From Liolophura sinensis (lineage: Eukaryota > Mollusca > Polyplacophora > Chitonida > Chitonidae), in NCBI RefSeq assembly GCF_032854445.1, contig NC_088304.1, positions 10,613,704 to 10,677,703 of the forward strand: DNA of 64,000 bases, written 5' to 3'. The notes under the pieces were generated by a model. It was not told the DNA's origin. It made no database searches and saw nothing but the letters and a program-made list of their open reading frames with translations. Position numbers and translations under genes: made by a program. Shown here in pieces: positions 23,301 through 35,300 of this stretch; the stretch's first letter is position 1, and each line of letters begins with the position of its first letter.

Positions 23301-26300
23301 GTCAGGAAGCGATTTCGCAGATGCAAGGCACGCAAGTACCGGTCCTACCTGGGCGTGCTTACCCTAGGTCTGCCTGTTCTTCTCTCTGCCTGTAACGCTG
23401 CATCAGATTTGTAACGATTACACGAGAACAGCCAAAAGTTCTTGCAATGTTAGCATGAGTGGCTGTTATAATCACCATGCCCAGGGCCCTCTGGCGTTGT
23501 TCAGGAGTCAGTCGTGACACCACTACGGTGTTTTTTAAGTACTGTGCAAGTCTTACTGGCTTTAACGTTTTATACACTTTTTGACCTCGTGGTTTCGCCC
23601 GTCCACTGGTCACGTGGTTTTAGAACTTTTCTCTTTCTGTTGCAACGGATTGCTATGGGCTTACATATAGCTTTTTCCATATGGGAATATGCTTGGACTC
23701 TTACTTTTACTAGGTTAAGCAGACCGAAAACGCTTGTTAAATTTCAATTTATGAGTGATAAAGTTTCTTTTGGCCGTCAGTTTATTTATTTATTTAATTG
23801 TTAATTAGCCCCATGCTGTAGAAATTTTCACTGATGTGACGCCCAGTTTTTATGTGTGGAGAAAACCGGAGCAAACCAACTACCAAAACTACAAAATCCT
23901 GCTTTAATTAACGCTGCCGCTGAAGCAGCGAGAGCTGGATTCGAACAAACGATCTTTGGTGAACAGCCAGCTGAACACAGGGAGGCAGCGCTGTTATAGT
24001 CGGAGCCAGCTTGGGCTCCTTTGTTTGTTCAAAGACAAGTTTTCTTGCTGTAAAATTAACATCCACATTGAAAGTTGCGGGTTTACTTCAATCTGCCATC
24101 TGCATGTTTTAAATTCGAGTAAGCGGGTTCAAATCCAGCTTTCGCTGGTTTGCTGCGGCTTTAAATCAGGGGGCTTGATAGGTACCTCCAGGGTTATAGT
24201 TAACTCCGAGCAATCTAGCTTATACTCTTCCGATAAACATATTTAAAAATATGCTCTTTCACCAAGAGGAAGGCCAGTCCTAAAGTACAACAACAACTTT
24301 TTCACTTAAACCTTATCATCACAGCTAAGGAATTCCACAGTATGCATTTAAAAACTAATGTAAAACGAGTCTATATATTTTCGATAGAGTTTGCCTTCGG
24401 CGGAGTATCAAGTTTTAGAAATTCCTTGTGTTAGGTCGATAGGCCTACTCATTGTACATGATTATACTATGCGTGCATATTGCATTATCATTACAGGTCG
24501 ATTAAAAGTTGCAAACTTGCACAACGTTTTCCTGGATTACTACAAGCGGTATGGTAAAATTGTCAAGGATACCGTTGCTGGACAAACAGTGATTCACATT
24601 TTCGATCCGGATTATGTGAAAGACTATTTCCAGCAAGAAGACAAACTGCCCGATGTGCCGCCATTGCTGGACGTCACTAAACAATACAGAAATGACCGGA
24701 AGCAGTCGCCTGGCCTTGGAAACTCGTGAGCTGACACTTCAGAGATTACACACAAAGATTGTAGGAAGTGGGATGGGGGGGGGGGGGGGGGGCGGAGGGG
24801 GATAGTAAGAATTGACAGGAATGTGGAAAGACATTTAAACAATTTGGCGAAATTTAAGTTGTCTACATGTTAAGGCCTGAAACAGATACTAGTACGTCCC
24901 TAAATTTGCGTTTATACGTTGCTATTTGTAACAGACTAACCTTCATAGTTCTCATCCGAACCGGCATTCTATTTTAGTCAAAAAGTATAAATTATAGCAC
25001 ATGAAGTCTTTGTCCTAATTTCAATCTAGTCGTATTCGACGAGTCGACACGGACAAGTTGCACAGAATAAATACCGTTAAAACTTCAGGCTAGTTGATGG
25101 AACCAGTTGGAATCTGAACAATGTATAGCGAGAGTCGACCGTTTTCATTATCAGGGTTTTCTTAGATTTCTAAAACATTGTTAATGTTTATTTGTTAAGA
25201 AAAGTACTCACCTGGAAGAGTAAAAAAAAATCCTATGAACTGAATATTGAGAAACCAATACGGCTACCCCTTATGCCTATACGTCTGCCGTAAGACCAAT
25301 ACGCCAGTCCTTGGGCCAAGACGGCTGGCCGCAGACCAACACAGTTGTCGATAGCCCCCTCAAGCCAGAATGGTACTGTCAAACCAAGGCAGCCCTCGGA
25401 CCGACACGGCTGCCCACAAACCAATATGTCATTTCTCAAGTCAATACGGCTGCCCTCGGTCCAGTGCGGCTGCTCTCATGACAAATAGGCTTCACTCAAA
25501 GTAATGCGAATATAAACAATACATTCATCGTACTTTAGTTGATGGTAAATACAAAAGAACTCATTTGCAGGTTCGCAACTTTGGCAGCAAAATAAATATG
25601 GTATGCTATGTTATCACAGTTTAAAGCAATTCTAAAGAGTTCTAATTCTAATTAACTGCCGCAAGTGATTGTCATGAGTGCTTCACAAATGCCTGTCTAA
25701 GGACACAGTGCTCAGATCTCTGGAGGTAGGGTTAAGAAACCATTTATTAGTATTCAGGACTCGAAGAAGAAAAAAAACACTAGTTTGTATACAGAGGCTA
25801 CGCAACAACAGGGCCTGTATCAGAAGATTCATTCATGTAGTGACCCCATGACGTCACCATTTTGGCTATGATGGCGGTCAACAGACTCGAGTGAGTCTGT
25901 CTGCCATGGTGCGAGGGGGATGTGTAATTTGCTGCATTTTAAGCATTTACATAAATAGTTAGAACAAATTCCTAACTAAGGTAAACTGACTACAGGCAGT
26001 ATATTACCAGTTACTTGTGACCATTTGTCAACTATCACAATGCTGTCATTGCGCTGGTTTTACTCTCTATGCTCTAATTTTTTTTATTATATTTAACACT
26101 TCTGATATACAGCGATTTTGCACATAAAGTTATGATTACTGGGGAATAAAATACAATTGAAGACGCACATCATAGTGAGTAAAACCCGAGCAGTGACGAC
26201 GATGTGATAGCTAGCTAACGGTTACACGTAACCGGTGAAATCAGGTCATTTGTCAGTTTACTTCATTTAGGGTTTTATTCTAACCGTTCTCGTAAATGCA

Positions 26301-29300
26301 TAAATAGTAGCAAATTACACGTTCCCTAGCGCAATGGATTCAGCAGAATTAGGTAAAAAAAGTGATGTTAATTGTAATTAATTAGACGTCACTGATCTAG
26401 AATTACTCAAAATGCTGTGTTGTCATCACATTTAACATACAATCAGATTAAAACAATGCAAGGGACCTTGGGGATGCGTAGTCCACCAGCAGAATCCTAG
26501 TTTGTGCAGGAATACAATACAGTTAACTTTCAGCAAGTCGTAGCAAAATTCTACGGAACCGCGGAAAAGATATAATATTATAATCCTTATATTTTGGCAG
26601 TCAAAGAAAAAGAAGAAAATGACAAAACTGTTCTGCTAACGCTGGAGGAAGTACGGCTTTACCAACCAATCAAAATGCTGATATTTGAAATAATAGCTTC
26701 TCATTGGCCACTTAGTCGGGGGAAAATACTTTGCCTTGAGTTAGCTGATTTGATTTCTTTATTCTCTTCTTTTCCGACGGCCAAGAAAAAAAAAAGAGAA
26801 TTTATTTACTTAATTTTTTTTCTTTTTAAATCCAATCAGAAGTGCCATTATTTAGAATGCAGCATTCCCATTGGTTCATTAAGTCGGGGTAAAGTTCTTT
26901 CCCGTGAGTTTGAAGATTTATCCCCTAGTTAGCCAGCCAATCACAGATGTTCTTTTAAAAATCGTTTGTGACAACAGGTCGTTCTGAATATAAGGGTAGG
27001 TTCAGAACAATGAAAGCTGTTCTCGTTCCTAAAGCAAGCGGTGATGCCATTGGCTGGTTAACTCAGGCATAAGTCCGCCAACTCCCAAAGTACTTTCCTC
27101 TATGAAAAAAATTTTAGTAAATAAATTTCTCTGTTTTTTTTGGCCGTCCGAAAAAAGAGAATAAAGAAACTAAATCAGCTAACTCGGGGCAAAGTACTTT
27201 CCCTCCGACATAGTGGCCAATGAGAAGCTATTATTTTAGATATTATCATTTTGAATGGTTTCATTTTGACGTCGGGGGAAAGTACTTTCCCCTGCGTTAG
27301 AAGAACAGTTTTTCTATTCTCTTTTTTTTTCGACGTCTAAAAAAATAAGAACTACATAACCATGTCCCTACTTAGAATTCAGCTCTGGAAGATTTTTCCT
27401 TTATTTTTTATCCGCTCACTTTTTCAGCCTGGGCAAAGAGTGGTACAGACTGAGAAGTGGGGTTCAGAAAGCAATGCTGGCCCCCACAGAGGTAGTCAGG
27501 TACTTCCCTAAGGTTAACAGTGTGGCAGAGGAATTCCTGCAGAAGCTCTTGAAAATAAGAGATGGCTGCGGACAAGTTCCCCATTTGCGGAATGAAATTG
27601 CACGCTGGTCCATAGAATGTAAGTTCACAAGTTTTTTTTTTTGTTCCTGGTAAGTAATTAAGTGAAGTTCTAGCTCTACATTACACTTGGCCTCAAACTG
27701 GACTGGTACGGACTCCATACATTGGCCGAAGGATTTGATCATGCGCCTTGTAACCGGAAACACGGGATTTATCCCAGGTCATGGTCATGCTTCAGATTTC
27801 TGAAACTGGTTTTCCTATCTGGACTGCTATAGGCGATAAGTACTGGTTGCCTTGATGTCAATATGCTGTGAGAGTGGGGTGTCAATATACTGTGACAGTG
27901 GGCGGTCAGTATACTGTGAGTCTGAGTTATCAACATGCTGTGAGAGTGAGCTGCCAATATACTGTGAGGATGTGTTGTCAATATACTGTGTGAGTGGATT
28001 GTCAATATACTGTGTGGATTGGGTGTCACTTTACTATGAGGATGGGGTGTCACTGTACTGTGAGGGCGGGGTGTCAACATACTGGGAGGGTAGGGTGTCA
28101 GTATACTGTGAGGGTGGATGTCAATAGACTCTGAGGGTCAGTTGTCAACATGCTGTGAGGGCCGGTTGTCAACGTGTTGTGAGGGTGGGCTGTCAATGTA
28201 TTTTGAGGGCGGGTTCTAAATATACAGTGAGGGTGGAGTGTCAGTATGCTGTGTGAGTCGGTTGTCAATATACTGTGTGGATTGGATGTCATTTTGCTGT
28301 GAGGGTGGGGTATCGCTGTATTGCGAAGGTGGGGTGTTAATATACTGTGAGAGTCGGTGCCAATATACTGTGAGAGTGGGTATCAATATACTGTGAGGTG
28401 GGGTGTCAATATAATGTGTGGGTGTGGGGTAAATATACAGTGTGGCTGAGGTGTCAACATACTATGAGGGTGGATTTTCAGTATGCTGTGTGGGTGGGGA
28501 GTGTACATACTCTGAGGGTGGGGTGTCAATCTACTATGAGGGTGGGTTTCAATATACTGTGAGGGTGGCCTGTCAGTATCCCGTGAGGGTGGAGTGTTAG
28601 TATAGTGCGACTGAGTGTGATATGGGCCTGTTGTCGGTATACTTTGTAATGTTGGGGTGAAATATCTGGTGACAGTGAACTGTGACTGGTTGGGGTGTCA
28701 TGCCTGGGATGTCATGTCAATTGGAAGTCTATATTCTGTGACTGGGTGGGATGTCATACCTGGTGTCAATATACCGTGACAATGTGGAGTGTCAAGTGCA
28801 TGTCAGTATTCTGTGACTGGTTGGGGTCTCATGCCTGGTGTGTGTCGGGGTAGTTTCTTGCCTTTTGTCAGTATACAGCTACTGGTGGGGTGGTGGAATT
28901 TCTAGTATGAACATAAGATTGATGTAGTAGAGGTTAAGCCTTCGACCAATAGCATAAAGTCTTGTCCAAATCGATATGGTGTAAATCTAGCGATACAGAG
29001 CAGTTTCACGGATGTTATATTTCAAATACATTATTAAGACAGTTCAATCGTGCCTCGATGTGGCTCAAATGATTGAAACCCTGGCTGGTTACGACTATCA
29101 GGCTTTTGACAAATGAGGTCGTGGGTTGGACATGGCGGTTTTCTTTTGTATAACTGTGCGTTTTTTCCCTTTTAGGCTTCGGAGTTTTTCTTTTTTTTAA
29201 GTAGGCCCAAAAAAGAAGAAAACCTCCCAGAAAAAGAGATCAAGTGGGAATTTGTCTTTTTTTTTCAAAGCAGAAAGAAAAAAAGAAAAACTCCCAGAAA

Positions 29301-32300
29301 AAGAGATTTTGCTTCGCGCTTTTGTTGTCACTATAATTGTATGATTATCTCGGGGCTCGTGATTACTAAGTTGGGCCCCTAGTTAACCGGCCAATCATTT
29401 GGCCGCTGACATCGCGATTTAGGCGAAACCACGTACCAAGTTGTAATCGGATTGACTAGGATTTTTTCCTGTTTCCTCTGTCTTTTAAAAAAAAGAAATA
29501 CTCTCGCCTGATCTCCTCAGGAGTTTTTCTCTTTTCCGTCGCTTAAAAAAAACTCCCACCGATCTCTTTTTCTGGGAGTTTTTCTTCTTGAGTACAGCGT
29601 AAAACACCAATCAAATATAAATAAATCGATCCATGCCCCCGTTCCTTTATGTTTGAACTATTATTTATAGCTGCATGGATCACGGCGTTTGACACCCATT
29701 TCGGATGCATTGCCAACAAAGATCACACGGAAGCCCAGGCCATAATTGACGCCAATGCTCTGATATTCCGTCTCTCCGTGGACATGAAGTTTTCCGTGCC
29801 TTGGTACAAGATCTTCCCCACCCCAAAGCGACGACGGATCTACGCGGCCGAGGACTACATATTAAGGTAAGTCAAGACGTCTATTCAAGCGTAAGTCGCC
29901 ATCATGTTGATGAAACATGATCGACACGTTACAGAAAGTTTTGAAATAGCGATGTCTATTCAGAGCAGAAGTACTGTATGTTGAAAAATAGTCTCTTCTT
30001 TCAGTCTTGTCCAAAAACAGTCTCTCCTCTTTCAGCATCGTCCAAAAACAGTCTCTGTTAGCATCGTCCAAAACAGTCTCTCCTCTTTCAGTATTATGCA
30101 AAAACAGTCTCTCCTCTGTTAGCATCGTCCAAAAACAGTCTATCCTCTATCTGCATTGTCTAGTAACAGTTTCTCGTCTTTCAGTATTGTCCAAAAACAC
30201 GTGGATCAAACTGTCGAGAAGATCAAAGTATTACAAGACAAAGGCGAATTATTGGACGGTCAATACAGCTTCTTGACGTACTTGTTGTCAAGGGAACAAC
30301 TGACGTATACAGACATCGTCATCCTCACGCTCTCACTTCCTTTTGATGGCGTCAGCACGGTACACAGTTATTTTATATTAAAGCATTCTACACAAAACAA
30401 AAGAGTTTTAATCTGAAGCGATTCTGTTTTCATGTATAAACAATGTGTAAAGTACCTTCATTTGATCAAGGGTATGAAAACTCTAGTGTTTTTTCTTTGT
30501 GAGAATAAATGATCGACTCTTCTCATGTGTGTAAGGTTGAATGACGTATCACATCGTATAAGAAGAGTTTTTTTTCTAATTCTGCACCCATCAGTTTTCA
30601 TATGAAAGCTAGGACATGTTCTCGTCTCACAGCTATTCCGGTTTTCTGTCACGTGATCTAAAAATGTCATTTCCTGTTTTCATTCTGACCATACAACTGG
30701 TGACGTCACATGTCCATATGCCTTGGCGTTTCACTTTGTTACTAAAATAATCCCATCATAACATGTCTATATGTTTTTAAGGTAAAAATAACAATGTATA
30801 TTTATATCACTAATTTTAATTTCGTGGGGTTATGTGGGTCTAAATTTCTGTGGTATGACTGTTTATTTTCAGAACGCAAGAATGCTTTACTTCAACATGT
30901 ACTGCATTGCCAAGAATCCAGACGTCCAGAAAAAACTGTACAATGAAATCGAGCAACATCTTCCAGGGGACGAACCTTTGACACCCGAGAAGCTCAGCAA
31001 ATTATCCTACCTCAAGGCTTGTGTGAAGGAAACTTTTAGGTATTGGTATGATTATGCAACTATCTTTGATTCAGAAGTGTTTGGTTGATGATTGACGAAA
31101 AATTTCAGATCAGTGTGACTGCAACTGAAAGTTAGACTGGAAATTGCCTGCCAAATGTTATAGCAACAACGATTTTTTAGCGATTCAAATATGACACAAA
31201 TAAGTATCCGAAGGTAGAAAAACAAGCTAAAAGTGGACCTCTCTTGGCGTTGCCATGTAGTGAACCAATAATGTGGAAATACCTGGGGCCTAAGCTGTGC
31301 GGACTAGTGTTCATTCCCACCTTTACTCATTTATTGCAAGAGAGCAATGGTCAAGTAAGACTGGAACCTCATTATAAATTTGGGCAGGTGAGAAGAGAGA
31401 TTTGGGTCTGTCGTTTTCGTCAACGGTTTGGTTCTTCGCCGTTGCAAAGCTTGTATTATATTCACCATAACGGTTTCTTCTCACCATAATGCTGGCCCTC
31501 ATCGTATAAGTGAAATATTCTTGAGTGCAGCGTAAAACACAAATCAAATAAATAAATAAATCAATAAATCAATAAATATTGATGTTAATGTAAGTTTCAG
31601 CTGGTTCAGATGTAGCTTTAAGTCAGGAGATTTGTCCGATACCTCTGGAGATACGGTGGTTTCATCTGCTATTCGGAAGGTTAATGTTAGCAATAAAGCA
31701 ATTTAAGAAACAAGTAAAAAACATTAAGTTTTTGTGTTCATTCTACACTTACGGGGCCTCCGTGGCCTACTTATTAGCGTTTTACCGTAGCACCATGACC
31801 CAGGAGCCTTTCACCGATGTGGTCGTCATGCCTTCAAGCCTTGCTCCTGGTGGCTTCCTATCCGGTTGTGTGTGGGAAGGTCTGTCAGCGGATGGTCGTG
31901 GTTTCCTCCAGGGCACTGCTCAGTTTCCCCCACTATACTCCTGGCCGCCGTATAAGTATAACTATTCGTGAGTACGACGTAAAACTCCAGTCAAAGAAAT
32001 AAAATAGTACTCTGTAATTATGAATTTGTTCTTGCAGGTTTTTTCCGATTGGGCTAGAGATTTCCCGGATTTTGAAGAAAGACATGGTTATCGGGGGCTA
32101 TCAGCTACCTGCCGGAGTAAGTGGCAGAATCTTAATTCCAAATAATAATTGTAAATAATAAACATAATGTATATGTGTGGTGAAAGACTATTGATCACAT
32201 CCCACCGTGTGTCGGAAGGTCTGTCCGCAACTTGTCGATTTTCGCGGGTTTCCCCCGGACTCTCCCCAATTTCCTCCCACCATAATGCTGGTCGCCGTGG

Positions 32301-35300
32301 TATAAATTAAATATTCTTGAGTACGGTGTAAACCACCAAACAAATAAATAAATAAACTATTGATCACTGTCGATTTCTTTATCAGGATTTTTTATCAACC
32401 GAGTAAAATGCATTGGAAACGTCATATTTTATGGTGACCCTTTCTGATCTTAAAGTGACCAGTGAGGTCACACAATCTATTTGCAATTTAACACGTGATT
32501 AAACTGCTGAACTTCAGAATTCAAAATACACACGCATATAGAGCAATGAATGCATTCGACGAATGGACATGGGAGCGAACTACTTCCAGCAAAAACTACG
32601 GATATGACGTCATTGATATCCACTGTAGGTCCCATAGACAACCGTGGAACCAATTATTTAAAGGGTTGCACTCTGCTGGAAAAATTCTAACCCCAAAAAT
32701 ATGATGTGTTTTCAGGTTGTTTCTTAATTAGGCCATCCCGTATATCAGTCAAACAAAATTGCTTGTTTTGATGATAAATAATAATATAACAATGAATTCA
32801 CGGAAATTTATATTTTTTGTCCCACTAAAAAGGTTGTAATTTGCGGATGTCTAAGTTAAATCGAATGCCTTTTTAGAGTGGATAGACGTGTTGTGTTTAC
32901 TGATACCTGGACCAGAAGGCTTGTAATTTTATGCTTCAGCAAACCAGTGAATTAAAAACATCGCCTTTTTAATTTTCGAACTTTTATGTATTGATTTATT
33001 TGACTCAAAAGTATATCATTTATACGACGGCGGCCAGTCTCATGGTGGGAGGAAACCAGACAGAGACCCAACGCTGATGTAAGACCTTCCCACGTACTAC
33101 CGGAGAGGATGCCAGAATGAGCTGGACGAAGATTTTAGCTGTGACGAGTGCCTCTTTATTCTTGTTGTGGGTTAGCGCGCTAGCGCAGCGTAATGACCCA
33201 GTAGCCTCACACCAATGAGAAGGTCTGACAGCAACCTGTGGATGGTCGTGGGTTTCCCCCGGGTTCTGCCCGGTTTCCTCCCACCATAATGCTGGCCGCC
33301 GTCGTATAAGTGAAATATTCTTTAGTACTTGAGTAAAACACCAATCAAATAAATAAATAAATATTCTTGTTGTAGCTGTTGTTGGGGATGGTAAACTTTA
33401 TTCTTTAGCCTGTGGGTGAATTTTTTAATTGGGCTTACGTCTCATCTTGTGACCTCACATTGTACATTTTTCTCTTTTTTTCTTCGTAGACTCAGTTGGA
33501 GATGAACAACTTCGTGATGGCCATGCTGCCCGAGTACTTTGTGAGCCCAGAGAGGTATCTGCCTGAACGATGGATCAAGGACACCTCGACACAAAACATT
33601 CACCCCTTCATCATGATCCCATTTGGGCACGGCCCGCGCATGTGTGTTGGTAAGTTTTGTGAAATAGCGGGTTTGAATGCGCATGACATATCCAGGTTTT
33701 CCTTGGGTAAACAACGGATTATGTCTCTTTGTTATGGCATTGAATCCATCGACATTCACACTCAATTCACCAAATTTCGTCCAAGTTTTAGAAAGTTTAG
33801 AAACTTTCCATAAAGTCACTCATTTTGTTGAAATCTTACATTATCTTAGAAAAATAAGGTAGATCTAAAACAAATCCTGAGCTGTCACAAAAGTTTGTAA
33901 TGTGGTAACATAGGCATAAATCGCGATATGCTTTTGTTTGTTGCCCGTATAACCTATTCTGGAGTGCGTACTTAGTGCACCAGAAATTTGGTATCTAACT
34001 TATTTTAAACATACATACGGGTATTTTTAGAACACGGACGGGTATATTCAAAACTATTGCGCATACCATCGCATCTTTATCGTCATGGCATATCATTTAG
34101 TTTGATTGTTGTTTGACACAATAGTCGAGAAGCTTTCATTTCTATTATGTCAGTCAGTTTTACGAGTGCAGGAATCCGGGATGCTTGGAGTTAACGACCG
34201 ACCGTTGGTAGGTTTTTTTTTGGCGAGCTCTCACATGCAAAAGACCGGCCCCGATATAGCACAGCTGGTAGAGAGTCTGCTTCGGGAGCCGTAGATCCAG
34301 GGTCGATCCTGGGTCGAGTCACACCTAAGACTTTAAAAGTGGAACTTCCTCGCTTGGCGTTCAGCATGAGAGGAATAGTGCAACGACTGGTTGACCCGTA
34401 TCAGTATAATGGCTGGGGCGGGGCGCCTTACTTGCCTTCGATAAGGCGCCTCAGTGAAACAGCGCTAGATAAAAGAGCGGTGGAAATCCGTCTTGCAAGA
34501 AGGAGGCACATGACATGCACTCTAAAGATTCCTTCGTCGTCATATGACTGAAAAATTGTTCAGTACAACGTTAAACGCCAAGCACTCACTCACGTGCGAG
34601 ATGCTTCATATTGGTGAAAGGCAAATGGTCTCTAGCGATCTGCATGTAAGACCAGACACAGAAGCATTATCGCACTTTTAGCCACCGAAGCCTAAAGAAC
34701 AATAAAAGCACAGGAATCACGAAGATTAAACTGACTTTGTCTTTTAGCCTAACAATTAAAAGACTCACACCTTAAGCACTCGATGACGACCCTCAATTGT
34801 AAAGATGTATGTAAGTATATATGTGTGTGTGTAAGTATGTATGTATGTATGTATCCTCTGTATTTTACGCTGTACGTAACATTTTTTCAGACTTATAACG
34901 GCCAAGAGTCATTCGATGTGTCTGTATTTACCTTTGTCGTCTTGTGGCAGGGCGAAGCCACCCAAATCTCAGTCAAGTATCCCGACTTCGAGGCGGACGT
35001 GCTAACAACTGGACCATTTATTTATTTGATTGTTGTTTAATGCCTTTCTTCAGGTTTGTCCCCATAGCAATAACATACAATTATGAACCAGAGCGCCAGA
35101 GATTTTGGATAATTGTTACGAGAAGGGTAGTGCAGTTATCTGTTTGGAACGATGTTCTTGAGAACTGCGTAAAACTCCAGTCAAATAAATAAATAAATTT
35201 GAAACGCCCCTTCATGATCTACCGTACCGCTTTAAACAATAATCAAATAAATAAAGAACGGTCGCTGTGAGTTCAACTCCAGCTCATGCTGGCTTCCTCT

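Larger units (their letters stand above)
20374..24496 (+). other. Intron 1 of the mitochondrial P450
   Basis: Holds three SINE-A fragments (around 20820, 21447 and 22139), the antisense Tc1 transposase remnant at 22513-23613, a degraded SINE at 23779-23880 and a small tRNA-like repeat at 24120-24200. No extra exon was recognised. Confidence 0.7.

Noticed and set aside
22513-23613. Intact active transposon
   Set aside because: Stops and frame changes break the transposase and no terminal inverted repeats could be identified.
27852-28292. Long open frames with eight-residue repeats on both strands
   Set aside because: They are a by-product of the 24-bp tandem repeat within an intron.
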